Shown: positions 1 through 7,967 of the stretch, one piece after another
How positions within the stretch are numbered: the stretch's first letter is position 1
Layout: each line of letters starts with the position of its first letter
NCBI GenBank assembly: GCA_964584755.1
Contig: CAZPAV010000027.1
Coordinates: 1-38,013, forward strand
Reading direction: 5' to 3'
Origin: CAZPAV01 sp964584755
GTDB taxonomy: Bacteria; Actinomycetota; Acidimicrobiia; Spongiisociales; UBA5794
Length of the DNA stretch: 38,013 bases
Position numbers and translations under genes: made by a program
Notes under the pieces: model-generated
Told to the model about the DNA's origin: nothing
The model's input: the letters and a program-made list of their open reading frames with translations, nothing else
Databases searched by the model: none

Positions 1-1
1 G

Positions 2-281
2 TACTTCACCTACAACGGGAAGGACGCGTTCATCGTCTACGACGACCTGTCCAAGCACGCCGTAGCCTACCGCTAGATGTCGCTCCTTCTGCGCCGACCG
101 CCGGGGCGCGAGGCCTACCCCGGGGACATCTTCAACACCCACTCGCGGCTGCTCGATCGGGCGGTGCGCCTGTACGACGAGCACGGCGGCGGGTCGCTCA
201 CCGCCGTCCCGACCATCGAGACCAAGGCCGGGGACCACACCGCCGCACACCCAAAGGATGTGAACTCGATCTCCGCAGGCG
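2..281 (+). pseudogene. atpA: Broken 3' fragment of ATP synthase subunit alpha
   Basis: Read from base 2 the frame gives a peptide ending IVYDDLSKHAVAYR, then TAG, and continues in the same frame with [45 protein letters not shown] and finally a weakening match around NSISAG. In intact F1 alpha subunits these blocks are contiguous ([21 protein letters not shown], then GGGSLTALPIIETQAGD, then ISITDGQI), and the TAG sits exactly where the conserved Gln codon CAG belongs, so one C-to-T change explains it. Homology fades near base 281; the Arg-rich continuation to 655 is only the antisense of the neighbouring acetyltransferase. No other ATP synthase subunit lies downstream. It may be a genuine relic, or a damaged or chimeric end of an assembled contig. 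The identity is clear; the cause of the damage is not. Confidence 0.85.
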
Positions 282-785
282 CGCTCCCGTGTCGCCGCCC
301 CCCCCCAGGTGACCACGCCCCCTGCCGGCGCCGCGGCCGGTGTGTGATATCGGCGTGGGGGAGGCGTCGCCGACGGTGCGGGTGCACCGGTCGACGTGGG
401 CCACGGGGCGCATCCCCGACTTCGCCACCTGACGGTGTGAGGCCTCGTTCCAGTCCTCGACGAGGAGACGGCCGACACGGGCCCCCCGGCGTCGGGACCA
501 GTCGAGGAGGGCACGGGCGAGGTCGCCGGCGATCCCCTCGCCGCGGCGGTCGGAGCGGACGCGAGCGGCGCCGTACCAGACCTCGGCGGGGGAGAGGAGC
601 TGGCCACGGGCGACCCCGACGGGGACGTCGTCGGGGTCGACGGCGACGTAGGTGACGGCGTCGTCCTCCTCGATCCAGTCGGCGATCACGTCGGGGACGT
701 AGTCGCCCCAGACGAACGTGTTCCGGGTGAAGGCCACGATCGCCGGGATGTCGTCACGTCGTACGGGCCGGGTCCGGAGACTCAT
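198..785 (-). CDS. GNAT-family N-acetyltransferase, C-terminal half probably lost
   Basis: Residues 1-130 form a GNAT fold: RPVRRDDIPAIVAF at the start, a strand VTYVAVD, and the acetyl-CoA loop RSDRRGEGIAG followed by the helix DLARALLDWSRRRGA, then WNEASHRQVAKSGMRPV, the usual end of the core. The natural substrate cannot be told. Related actinobacterial proteins often continue for another hundred or more residues. Here, after about residue 145 (base 351), the frame turns into Gly/Arg/Ser-rich low-complexity sequence that is antisense to the atpA relic, so the 3' part looks replaced. A run of nine C lies at 298-306. The ATG at 785 is preceded eight bases upstream by TAGGCT, a -10-like element suiting a leaderless mRNA; a GTG one codon earlier is also possible. 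Confidence 0.65.
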   Translation of the reverse strand: MSLRTRPVRRDDIPAIVAFTRNTFVWGDYVPDVIADWIEEDDAVTYVAVDPDDVPVGVARGQLLSPAEVWYGAARVRSDRRGEGIAGDLARALLDWSRRRGARVGRLLVEDWNEASHRQVAKSGMRPVAHVDRCTRTVGDASPTPISHTGRGAGRGRGHLGGGGDTGARLRRSSSHPLGVRRCGPRPWSRWSGRR

Positions 786-825
786 CACCCGCGAGCCTAG
801 GATCTCGCCGCGGGGCGCGATCCGC

Positions 826-2877
826 TCAGTAGGCAGCGAGCGCTCGCGCCCGCTCCACGATGCCGTCTACGGACGGGATGACGAGCTCCTCGAGGGTCGC
901 CGCGTAGGGGAAGGTCGGGACCTCGGGGGAGGTGTACCGCTGCACCGGCGCGTCGAGCCACTCGAAGGCCTTGGCGGCGATCTGGGCGGCCACCTCGGCG
1001 CCGTACCCGAGGAAGCCGTTGTCCTCGTGGACGATGAGGATCTTGCTCGTGCGCTGCACCGCCGCCTCGATCGACGGCCAGTCGAGCGGGCGCAGGGTAC
1101 GGAGGTCGAGCACCGCGGCGTCGACCCCCTCGGCGGCGAGCCGCTCGGCCGCCTCGAGGGCGAAGCGGGCCATGGTTCCGTACGCGACGATCGTCAGGTC
1201 GCGCCCGTCGCGCCGCAGCGCGGCCTTTCCCAGCGGAACGCGGTACTCCCCCTCCGGGTAGGGGCCCACCGCGAGCCGGTAGAGCTTCTTGGGCTCGAGG
1301 AACATGACCGGATCGGGATCCTCGACCGCAGAGAAGAGGAGCCCTTTCACGTCGGCGGGCGTGGAGGGCACGACGATCTTGAGTCCCGGGACGTGCGCGT
1401 AGAAGGCCTCGATGGACTGCGAGTGGTAGAGCGCGCCGTGGATGCCTCCCCCGTAGGGGGTGCGGATCACCACGGGACAGCGCCAGCGCCCGTTCGAGCG
1501 GTAGTGGATCCGGGCCGCCTCGGAGACGATCTGGTCGAACGCCGGGTGGATGAAGTCGGCGAACTGGATCTCGGGGATGGGCCGCGCCCCGGCCGCCGCC
1601 ATGCCGATCCCCACGCCCACGATCGACGACTCGGCCAGTGGGGTGTTGAAGCTCCGCTCGGCGCCGAAGGCCTCGGTGAGCCCCACGGTGGCCTTGAACA
1701 CCCCGCCCTTCGGGTCGGCGACGTCCTCGCCGAAGACGACGACGTCGTCGTAGCGGGCCATGACCTCGTGGAGGGCCCGGTTCACCGCGGTGATGAGGTT
1801 CACCTCCGGACCGGAGGGGGTGGGCTCCACCGTGGTCACCGGCTCGGAGGGCACGATGGGCCGCGCGTAGACACGGCCGAGCGCGTCGGTGGGATCCGGA
1901 GCCGCCTCGGCCTCGGCGACGGCGCGGGCCACCTCCTCCTCGACCTCCGCGGTGATCCGCGCCTCGGTGGCGGCGTCGAGGAGCCGCTTCTCGACGAGGT
2001 ACTGGCGGAGGTTGGGGATGGGGTCCTTTCGCCGCCACAACTCCACCTCCTCGCGGGTCCGGTAGAGCTTGTCGTCGTCGTCGGAGGTGTGCGCGTAGTA
2101 GCGGTACGTCTTCGCCTCGATGAGGGTCGGTCCCCCGCCGTCGCGGGCCCGCTCCACTGCGGCGGCGGTGGCACCGTAGACGGCGAGGACGTCGTTGCCG
2201 TCGACGACGACCCCGGTGAGGCCGTACCCCTGGGCGCGGTCGGCGATGGTCCCGGCCACCTCCTGCGCGGCCGGCACGGAGATGGCGTAGAGGTTGTTCT
2301 GGATGACGAAGACGACGGGAAGCCGGTGGATGCCGGCGAAGTTCATCGCCTCGTGCCAGTCGCCCTCGGAGGTGGAGCCCTCGCCGCCGGAGACGTACAC
2401 GACCCCGTCGCTGCCACGGCGTACCAGCTCGGCGGCGATCCCGCAGGCGTGGGGGAACTGCGTGGCGATCACCGAGGAGTGCGTGTAGAGGTTGAGGTCC
2501 GGCTCCGACCAGTGGTTGGGCATCTGCCGGCCCCCGCTGGCGGGGTCGGCCGCCTTGGCGAAGACCCCGAGGAACACGTCGCGCGCCGAGACGCCGATGG
2601 CGAGGTTGAAGGCGACGTCGCGGTAGTACGGCAGCGACCAGTCCCGGGTCGGATCGAGGGCGAAGGCGGCACCCACCTGGGTCGCCTCGTGGCCCGACAC
2701 GCTCACGACGAACGGCACCCGGCCCTGCCGGTTGAGCGCCCACATCTTGTCGTCGAGCTTGCGGGCGAGGAGCATGGTGCGGTACATGTCGAGGACCCGC
2801 GCGTCGTCGAGTCCGAGCGCGGTGTGATCGATCATGCTGTCGAGTCCGAGCGCCATGGGGCTGCCTCCATCGCTCAT
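826..2877 (-). CDS. Branched-chain 2-oxoacid dehydrogenase E1, alpha-beta fusion
   Basis: A thiamine-diphosphate enzyme that decarboxylates branched-chain 2-oxoacids and reductively acylates the lipoyl group of E2. Residues 1 to about 340 are the alpha (dehydrogenase E1) part, with GGEGSTSEGDWHEAMNF from residue 164 and NN at 194-195 as the TPP/metal motif (Glu in place of the usual Asp, as in other fused members). From about residue 350 it is the beta (transketolase-like) part, with VVFGEDVADPKGGVF, PLAESSIVGVGIGMA and a C-terminal domain containing LRTLRPLD. The 683-residue length fits a fusion. The ATG overlaps the stop of the upstream leucine-dehydrogenase-like frame (ATGA) and follows GGAGGT; a second good start lies at 2856. 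E2 and E3 genes are not in the window. The link to the leucine dehydrogenase remnant supports branched-chain rather than pyruvate specificity, which is an inference. Confidence 0.9.
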   Translation of the reverse strand: MSDGGSPMALGLDSMIDHTALGLDDARVLDMYRTMLLARKLDDKMWALNRQGRVPFVVSVSGHEATQVGAAFALDPTRDWSLPYYRDVAFNLAIGVSARDVFLGVFAKAADPASGGRQMPNHWSEPDLNLYTHSSVIATQFPHACGIAAELVRRGSDGVVYVSGGEGSTSEGDWHEAMNFAGIHRLPVVFVIQNNLYAISVPAAQEVAGTIADRAQGYGLTGVVVDGNDVLAVYGATAAAVERARDGGGPTLIEAKTYRYYAHTSDDDDKLYRTREEVELWRRKDPIPNLRQYLVEKRLLDAATEARITAEVEEEVARAVAEAEAAPDPTDALGRVYARPIVPSEPVTTVEPTPSGPEVNLITAVNRALHEVMARYDDVVVFGEDVADPKGGVFKATVGLTEAFGAERSFNTPLAESSIVGVGIGMAAAGARPIPEIQFADFIHPAFDQIVSEAARIHYRSNGRWRCPVVIRTPYGGGIHGALYHSQSIEAFYAHVPGLKIVVPSTPADVKGLLFSAVEDPDPVMFLEPKKLYRLAVGPYPEGEYRVPLGKAALRRDGRDLTIVAYGTMARFALEAAERLAAEGVDAAVLDLRTLRPLDWPSIEAAVQRTSKILIVHEDNGFLGYGAEVAAQIAAKAFEWLDAPVQRYTSPEVPTFPYAATLEELVIPSVDGIVERARALAAY

Positions 2878-3134
2878 CCGACCTCCGTTTCGTGCATCGA
2901 CCGAAGCGATCCGATCCCCTCGAGACGTCGCCGTGGGCAGTGGAGCACGGCCGTGGCCGGATCACCCGGCGCGAGGACGTCGCGGTCCACCTGGGGAGAG
3001 AAGTCGGTCCCGCCGAGGGCGGGACCGAGGGTGGTGTCGTGGAGGGCGATGATCGTGCGGAGGCCACTCCGCTCGTCTACCGCGAGGCGTACCGCCTCAC
3101 GTGAGTCGGCGAGGATCGCAGTGAATACGCCCAA
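2874..3134 (-). pseudogene. Truncated leucine-dehydrogenase-like frame (ELFV N-terminal domain)
   Basis: From a TTG at 3134, preceded by GAGAGGAG, the frame reads MGVFTAILADSREAVRLAV and then [20 protein letters not shown]. This is the hallmark N-terminus of leucine/valine/phenylalanine dehydrogenases ([20 protein letters not shown] in Bacillus-type enzymes). After residue 43 the family resemblance stops and 43 unrelated residues follow, ending at a TGA that overlaps the ATG of the E1 gene. Full enzymes have about 350 residues, with a Rossmann domain that is absent here. An internal deletion of an ancestral leuDH-E1 operon explains it; the surviving frame could still act as a translated leader driving E1 by coupling. 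TAGAAT, a -10-like hexamer, lies upstream at about 3190-3195. Identity of the first 43 residues is strong; function is unknown. Confidence 0.75.
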
Positions 3135-3242
3135 CCGTCGGCTCCTCTCTGGTGGCGCGGGGGCCCGCGCGGGACCCCGGAGACCCTCCGATTCTAGTTG
3201 ACGGCGTTCGCTCGCCACCGGGATGCTCCTAGGATCCGCGCG

Positions 3243-3998
3243 GTGATCCGAACCGCCTACCTGAGGATCTACCTTCCTGCGGAGCGTGTGGGACCGTGGC
3301 CGTCGCACACACCGAGCGCTCGGGCCCGAGTGGTCCGGGCGAGCGACCACTTCGTGTGGGACGAGCCGCTCGGCGACGACGCGTTCACCGTGGAGTGGCG
3401 CGGCCGGCGCTATCTCTGTCCACGATTCCCCCGTCTTCGCATGCTCGAGGGCCTCCTCGCCTTCTCGAACGCGTTCCCCGGGCTCCCCCTCGTTCCCGAG
3501 GGTCTCGTGGATGCCTACGCCGCCGAGCTCGCCGAGCTGAAGAGCAGTTCGCCGGATGCCCGCTCCTACATCCTCAGTTCCCCCTGGCACGTTCCGGTGC
3601 GGTGGTTCGCCGCGTTCCACCCCGACGATCGGGAGGTGTACGAGTCGGGTCACGGCCCCTCGATCCGGTACCGGACGGCGGTGGGCGACGCCGTCGACCG
3701 GGTGCTGTGGGCGTCGGCGGTGCTCCGCAGGGCGGGGTTCGCCGATCCGGTGGTGGAGCAGGTGCGCGGCCTCGAGCGCTGGTTGGCGGAGTTCTCCGTC
3801 GACGCCATGGTGGAGCTCGACTACGCGGGAGTCGCCGCGTGGTTCGACGCGGACGAGCTGGCCTTCGACGAGTCGGCCGCCGAGGTGCGCAAGAGCCTCG
3901 AGGCCCTGGAGCGCGGCGACTACGAGGAGGCCGGGGAGTTCTACACGACCGTCGCGGCGCGATGGGCGCCGGCGCAGGCGGTGGCGTTCAGCAACTGA
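3243..3998 (+). CDS. Conserved protein of unknown function
   Basis: I do not recognise a named family. The 251-residue soluble protein begins MIRTAYLRIYLPAERVGPW and has no signal peptide, membrane segment or obvious catalytic motif. It contains several Trp/Phe/Tyr-rich blocks (HVPVRWFAAFHPDDREVY near the middle, YRTAVGDAVDRVLWA after it) and an acidic helical C-terminal third (ESAAEVRKSLEALERGDYEEAGEFY). I chose GTG 3243 because TAGGAT, a -10-like hexamer, ends eight bases upstream, suiting a leaderless transcript; a start at 3198 would place that promoter inside the gene. It is divergent from the E1 locus and followed within 100 bases by the DUF4870 gene. The coding frame is convincing from codon pattern and length. 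Confidence 0.75.
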   Translation: MIRTAYLRIYLPAERVGPWPSHTPSARARVVRASDHFVWDEPLGDDAFTVEWRGRRYLCPRFPRLRMLEGLLAFSNAFPGLPLVPEGLVDAYAAELAELKSSSPDARSYILSSPWHVPVRWFAAFHPDDREVYESGHGPSIRYRTAVGDAVDRVLWASAVLRRAGFADPVVEQVRGLERWLAEFSVDAMVELDYAGVAAWFDADELAFDESAAEVRKSLEALERGDYEEAGEFYTTVAARWAPAQAVAFSN

Positions 3999-4079
3999 GC
4001 GGGGAGGCCCTGGCGGTCCGTGCACCGATCCGCGTCGAGCGGTGCTGGTAGCGTCATGGCGAGCGAGGAGGAGGATCGC

Positions 4080-4502
4080 GTGAACGCTCCCGAGCCCGAC
4101 CCCGGGGCGACCCCCGAGCCCCGAGCGACCCCGGAACCCGAGGCGACCGCCGTCTCCTCCAACTCCCGGCTGTGGGCCGCCGGCGCGCACCTCCTTCCCT
4201 TCGTCCTGGGAGGAGTCGGGTTCGGCTTCATCCCGCCCCTGGTCGTGTGGCTCATCTTCCGCGACGAGGATCCGTTCGTGGAGGCCCATGCGCGCGAGGC
4301 GCTGAACTTCCAGCTCAGCATCATCCTCTACGGGTTCGTGTCGCTCGTGGCGGTGCTCATCCTCATCGGGATCCTCATGCTCGTCGTCCTGGTGATCCTC
4401 GTGCTCGTCTTCCAGGTCGTCGCCGGGGTGAAGGCGGCCTCGGGGAAGCCGTTCCGCTACCCGCTCATCATCCGGTTCGTGTCGCCGCGCCGGGTCGGGT
4501 GA
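4080..4502 (+). CDS. DUF4870 (Tic20-like) membrane protein, copy 1
   Basis: A small integral membrane protein. An N-terminal Pro/Glu/Thr-rich tail of about 30 residues precedes AAGAHLLPFVLGG and a first hydrophobic segment, then the family signature EDPFVEAHAREALNFQL, a long hydrophobic stretch (two helices, LYGFVSLVAVLILIGILM and onward), and KAASGKPFRYP near the end. This arrangement is typical of DUF4870/Tic20-like proteins, whose role in bacteria is not established. The GTG at 4080 is chosen because GAGGAGGAGG lies just upstream and TAGCGT (4049-4054) would place transcription start between; ATG 4056 is the alternative. A paralogue lies at 8956-9324, so the two copies bracket the nad locus. 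The gene converges on nadC. Confidence 0.85.
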   Translation: MNAPEPDPGATPEPRATPEPEATAVSSNSRLWAAGAHLLPFVLGGVGFGFIPPLVVWLIFRDEDPFVEAHAREALNFQLSIILYGFVSLVAVLILIGILMLVVLVILVLVFQVVAGVKAASGKPFRYPLIIRFVSPRRVG

Positions 4503-4513
4503 GCCGGCCGGGC

Positions 4514-5362
4514 TCACCGGTCGAAATCGAGCCCGACGTCGAGGGCGGGTGCCGAGTGGGTCAGCCATCCCAGGGAGATGACGTCGACCCCGGTCTCGGC
4601 GACGGCCCGGACGTTCTCGGGCGTGATCCCTCCCGAGGCCTCGGTGAGGCAGCGCCCGTCGACGAGCCGGACCGCCTCCCGCAGCATGGCGGGGTCCATG
4701 TTGTCGAGGAGGACGGCGTCGACGCCCGCGGCGAGCGCCTCGGCGAGTTGCTCGAGGGTGTCGACCTCCACCTCGACGGGGACGAGATGGCCCACCCGCG
4801 CGCGGACGCGGCGGATCGCCTCGGACACCGACCCGACGAGGACGAGGTGGTTGTCCTTGACGAGGACGGCGTCGTACAGCCCGAAGCGATGGTTGCGGCC
4901 CCCGCCGAGCCGGACCGCCTCCTTCTCGAGGGCCCGCATGCCCAGTGTGGTCTTGCGCGTGTCGGCCACGGTGGCCCCGGTTCCGGCGACGAGCTCGACC
5001 ACGCGGCGGGTCGCCGTGGCGATGCCGGAGCAATGGGCGAGGAGGTTGAGGGCGACCCGCTCGGCGGCGAGGACCGAACGGGCGGGCCCCACGATCCGGG
5101 CGAGGACGGAGCCGGCCGGCGCGTCGGCACCGTCCCCCAGGTGGACCGTGGTGGCGATCGACTCGTCGACGAGGCCGAAGGCGCGGAGCGCCGCGGCGAG
5201 ACCGGCGATGCGCCCCGGGGCCCGGGTGACGAGCCGGGCCCGGACGGTCGTCGCGGCGGGGATCGTGGCGGCGGACGTGACGTCCCCGGCGGCGCCGAGG
5301 TCCTCGGCGAGCGCTCGGCGGATGAGCTCGTCGGTGCCGGGCGGGAGGCCCGCGCCGGTCAC
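4514..5362 (-). CDS. nadC: Nicotinate-nucleotide pyrophosphorylase (carboxylating)
   Basis: Converts quinolinate and PRPP to nicotinate mononucleotide, the third step of de novo NAD synthesis, in the cytoplasm. At 282 residues it has normal family length. Visible hallmarks are AEDLGAAGDVTS at the N-terminus, AERVALNLLAHCSGIAT, the phosphate/quinolinate site RKTTLGMRALEK, then GGGRNHRFGLYDAVLVKDNH, and the C-terminal EASGGITPENVRAVAETGVDVIS. The GTG start overlaps the TGA of nadB (GTGA), so translation is probably coupled. It is the last gene of the nadABC operon, convergent with the DUF4870 gene 11 bases away. Confidence 0.96.
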   Translation of the reverse strand: MTGAGLPPGTDELIRRALAEDLGAAGDVTSAATIPAATTVRARLVTRAPGRIAGLAAALRAFGLVDESIATTVHLGDGADAPAGSVLARIVGPARSVLAAERVALNLLAHCSGIATATRRVVELVAGTGATVADTRKTTLGMRALEKEAVRLGGGRNHRFGLYDAVLVKDNHLVLVGSVSEAIRRVRARVGHLVPVEVEVDTLEQLAEALAAGVDAVLLDNMDPAMLREAVRLVDGRCLTEASGGITPENVRAVAETGVDVISLGWLTHSAPALDVGLDFDR

Positions 5363-6921
5363 GCCGCGCTCCAGGTGCGGAGCGTGGTGGGCAGCGGGAT
5401 CGAGGGCACCGGTCGGGGGACGACGAAGCTGCGGCGAGCCCGGTTGGGATCGGAGGTCGGGTGATCGGAGCGGAAGTGGGCGCCGCGAGACTCCGTGCGA
5501 CGGAGGGCGCTCTCGGCGACGAGGCGGCCGACGAGCGGGAGGTTGCGGTCGGCGACGGGCCCGGAGCCGGTCACGAGGTGCGCGAACCGCTCGATCGCCC
5601 TCGTCAGCCCCGCCTCGTCCCGGACGAGACCGACGTCGTGCCACATGATCTCCCGGACCCGGTCGACGGTCGCCCCCGGCTCTCGCGTCGCGTCGAGGGC
5701 TCCGGCGGGGATCCGCAGCGAGTCGGGCGGCCGGGGCGCCCCGGCTCCGGCGATCGACGCCGCGGCGGCGGCACCGAGCACCATGCCCTCGAGGAGGGAG
5801 TTGCTCGCCAGGCGGTTCCCTCCGTGCAGGCCGGTCGACCCGACCTCCCCGGCGGCCCACAGGCCGGGGAGGGAGGTGCGGCCCTCGAGATCGGTGGCGA
5901 TGCCGCCCATGTGGTAGTGGGCGGCGGGGGTGACGGGCAACGGCTCGGTACGCGGGTCGATGCCCGCCTCCCGGGCGAAGGCCCACACGGTGGGGAAGCG
6001 GTCGGGGAAGTCGTCACCGACCGAGGTGGTGGCGTCGAGGTAGACGCGCCGACCGGCTGCGAGCCGCTGCCAGATGGCGCGAGCCACGATGTCGCGGGGC
6101 GCCAGCTCGGCATCGGGATGGACCGCGGGCATGAAGCGCTCGCCTCCGTCGTCGAGGAGCACCGATCCCTCGCCGCGGAGCGCCTCGGTGAGGAGGGGAA
6201 CGGGATCCCGGTCCACCGCGAGCGCCGTGGGATGGAACTGCACGAACTCGAGGTCGGCGAGGGTCACGCCGGCGCGGGCGGCCACGGCGAGACCGTCGCC
6301 GGCGACCTCGGGGGGATTCGTGGTGCGCAGGTAGGCGTGGCCGATGCCGCCGGTGGCGAGCACCACCGCCGGCGCGAGGAGCGCTACGGGGGATCCGTCG
6401 GGGTCGAGGGCGATGATCCCGGCGCCCCGGCCCTCGGCGAGGACGAGGTCGACGAGGTCGTGGTGCTCGAGGACGGTGATGTCGTCGCGGGCGGCGACGG
6501 CGGCCCGCAGGGCGCGCACCGCCTCGGCGCCGGTGGCGTCGCCGTGGGCGTGGACGATCCGCCGCGCCGAGTGTCCCGCCTCCCGTCCCAGCAGGAGGCG
6601 CCCGTCGGGGCCTTCGTCGAAGCGGGCGCCCAACTCCCGGAGCCAGGCGACGCGATCGGGCGCCGCGCCGACGATGCGGGCGATCGCCACCGGATCACCG
6701 ATCCCGGCCCCGACCGCCAAGGTGTCGGCGGCGTGGGCGTCCGGGTGGTCCTCGGTCCCGACCGCGGCGGCGATGCCGCCCTGGGCGAGATCGCTGCACC
6801 CCGAGCCGAGCGGGCCGCGGGTGAGGACGACGCAGTGTCCCAGGGTGAGGGCGGCGGAGAGGCCGGCGATCCCGGACCCGACGACGACGGCCCGGGCCTC
6901 GAGGGCGGGTACCGGGCTCAT
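5359..6921 (-). CDS. nadB: L-aspartate oxidase
   Basis: An FAD enzyme oxidising L-aspartate to iminoaspartate, which NadA condenses with dihydroxyacetone phosphate. The 520-residue protein starts with the FAD dinucleotide motif VVVGSGIAGLSAALTLG, followed by SDLAQGGIAAAVG. It has the succinate-dehydrogenase-like blocks EFVQFHPTAL and PLLTEALRGEG, then HYHMGGIATDLEGRTSLPGLWAAGEV and NSLLEGMVLG, and a C-terminal helical domain (REIMWHDVGLVRD). Quotation is by separate motifs. The ATG overlaps the nadA stop (ATGA) and the stop overlaps the nadC start, so the three genes form one compact operon. Confidence 0.96.
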   Translation of the reverse strand: MSPVPALEARAVVVGSGIAGLSAALTLGHCVVLTRGPLGSGCSDLAQGGIAAAVGTEDHPDAHAADTLAVGAGIGDPVAIARIVGAAPDRVAWLRELGARFDEGPDGRLLLGREAGHSARRIVHAHGDATGAEAVRALRAAVAARDDITVLEHHDLVDLVLAEGRGAGIIALDPDGSPVALLAPAVVLATGGIGHAYLRTTNPPEVAGDGLAVAARAGVTLADLEFVQFHPTALAVDRDPVPLLTEALRGEGSVLLDDGGERFMPAVHPDAELAPRDIVARAIWQRLAAGRRVYLDATTSVGDDFPDRFPTVWAFAREAGIDPRTEPLPVTPAAHYHMGGIATDLEGRTSLPGLWAAGEVGSTGLHGGNRLASNSLLEGMVLGAAAAASIAGAGAPRPPDSLRIPAGALDATREPGATVDRVREIMWHDVGLVRDEAGLTRAIERFAHLVTGSGPVADRNLPLVGRLVAESALRRTESRGAHFRSDHPTSDPNRARRSFVVPRPVPSIPLPTTLRTWSAA

Positions 6922-7895
6922 GCGGGGACGGCCAGCATGCGCTCGACGGCGCGGCGGGCCCGCGTCGCCACCGCCGGGTCGACGACGACCTCGTGGCGCA
7001 GGTGGAGCAGCGCGTCGCGGATCCCCTCCAGGGTGATGCGCTTCATGTGGGGGCAGAGGTTGCAGGGGCGGACGAACTCGGTGTCCGGGGACTCCGCGGC
7101 GACGTTGTCGCTCATGGAGCACTCGGTGACCATGACGACACGGGCCGGCTGGTTCGTGCGCACCCAGCGAATCATGCCGGAGGTGGAGCCGACGAAGTCG
7201 GCCTCCTCGAGGACGTCGGGGGGGCACTCGGGGTGGGCGATGATGTGGATGTCGTCGTAGGCGCGGCGGTAGTCGCGCAGCTCCGCGGCGGTGAACCGCT
7301 CGTGCACCTCGCAGCTCCCGTGCCAGGGGAGGATCTCCACGTCGGTCTGGGTGGCCACCCAGCTCGCCAGGTACCGATCGGGGAGGAAGAGCACCCGCTC
7401 GGCGCCGAGCGACTCCACGACCGCGACGGCGTTGGACGAGGTGCAGGTGATGTCGCACTCGGCCTTCACCTCGGCGGAGGTGTTCACGTAGGTGACGACC
7501 GGGACGCCGGGATGCTCGGCGCGGAGCCGGCGAACGTCCTCGGCGGTGATCGAGTCGGCGAGGGAGCAGCCGGCCTCGGGGTCGGGGATGAGGACGGTCT
7601 TGTCGGGGTTGACGATCTTGGCCGTCTCCGCCATGAAGTGGACGCCGGCGAGGACCACGACGTCGGCGTCGGTGTCGGCCGCCTGTCGGGCGAGGGCGAG
7701 GGAGTCGCCGGTGAGGTCGGACACCCCGTGGAAGATGTCCGGCGTCATGTAGTTGTGGGCGAGGACGACGGCGTTCCGCCGGCGTTTGAGCTCCTCGATC
7801 TCGGCGATGAGCGGGGCGGCGATGGCGATCTCGACGTCGGGCAGCACCCCGGCGAGGCGGGACTCGGCGACGTCGGGGGGACGGGTGACGGTCAC
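6918..7895 (-). CDS. nadA: Quinolinate synthase
   Basis: A [4Fe-4S] enzyme making quinolinate from iminoaspartate and dihydroxyacetone phosphate. The 325-residue protein contains AVVLAHNYMTPDIF, GVHFMAETAKI, the first cluster cysteine in PEAGCSLAD (C110), a second in WHGSCEVHERF (C195) and the third in RPCNLCPHMKRI (C281, with C278 nearby), plus CTSSNAV and HPECPPDV. The GTG start follows a clear GGAGG Shine-Dalgarno. It is the first gene of nadABC. The promoter and likely NrtR operator lie in the 77-base gap behind nrtR. Confidence 0.96.
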   Translation of the reverse strand: MTVTRPPDVAESRLAGVLPDVEIAIAAPLIAEIEELKRRRNAVVLAHNYMTPDIFHGVSDLTGDSLALARQAADTDADVVVLAGVHFMAETAKIVNPDKTVLIPDPEAGCSLADSITAEDVRRLRAEHPGVPVVTYVNTSAEVKAECDITCTSSNAVAVVESLGAERVLFLPDRYLASWVATQTDVEILPWHGSCEVHERFTAAELRDYRRAYDDIHIIAHPECPPDVLEEADFVGSTSGMIRWVRTNQPARVVMVTECSMSDNVAAESPDTEFVRPCNLCPHMKRITLEGIRDALLHLRHEVVVDPAVATRARRAVERMLAVPA

Positions 7896-7913
7896 GGTGA
7901 CCTCCAACTTTTT

Positions 7914-7967
7914 CTCATGTTGAGTATTACTTGTGCACAGGATAGGACGAAGTGACGTCTCGTGCAA
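7914..7967 (-). promoter_or_regulatory. nadABC promoter with palindromic candidate NrtR operator
   Basis: On the minus strand TTGCAC (7967-7962) is separated by exactly 17 bases from TATCCT (7944-7939), a good -35/-10 pair. Immediately downstream, around the expected transcription start and in the leader, are two overlapping palindromes: AGTAATACT (7931-7923) and CTCAACATGAG (7924-7914), next to the palindrome GTGCAC (7933-7938). This AT-richer patch is unlike its surroundings. A repressor bound here would block nadABC, and the neighbouring gene encodes an NrtR-type repressor. Assignment of the palindromes to NrtR is inference. Confidence 0.65.

Noticed and set aside
74..76. Amber codon in atpA read as suppression or recoding
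   Set aside because: No suppressor tRNA is seen, TAG serves as an ordinary stop elsewhere in the window (for example the aldehyde dehydrogenase gene), and the downstream part is also degenerate and truncated.
77..655. A 192-residue plus-strand frame starting directly after the TAG
   Set aside because: Its first 68 residues are the continuation of ATP synthase alpha and the rest is Arg/Gly-rich antisense of the acetyltransferase gene; it is not an independent protein.
718..3201. Very long plus-strand open frame opposite the E1 gene
   Set aside because: Composition (Val/Asp/Gly/Arg-rich, no motifs) is typical of antisense frames in GC-rich DNA; the E1 protein on the other strand is unequivocal.
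3198..3242. Upstream start for the unknown protein at 3243
   Set aside because: It would place the TAGGAT promoter element inside the coding region and adds residues without matching character.
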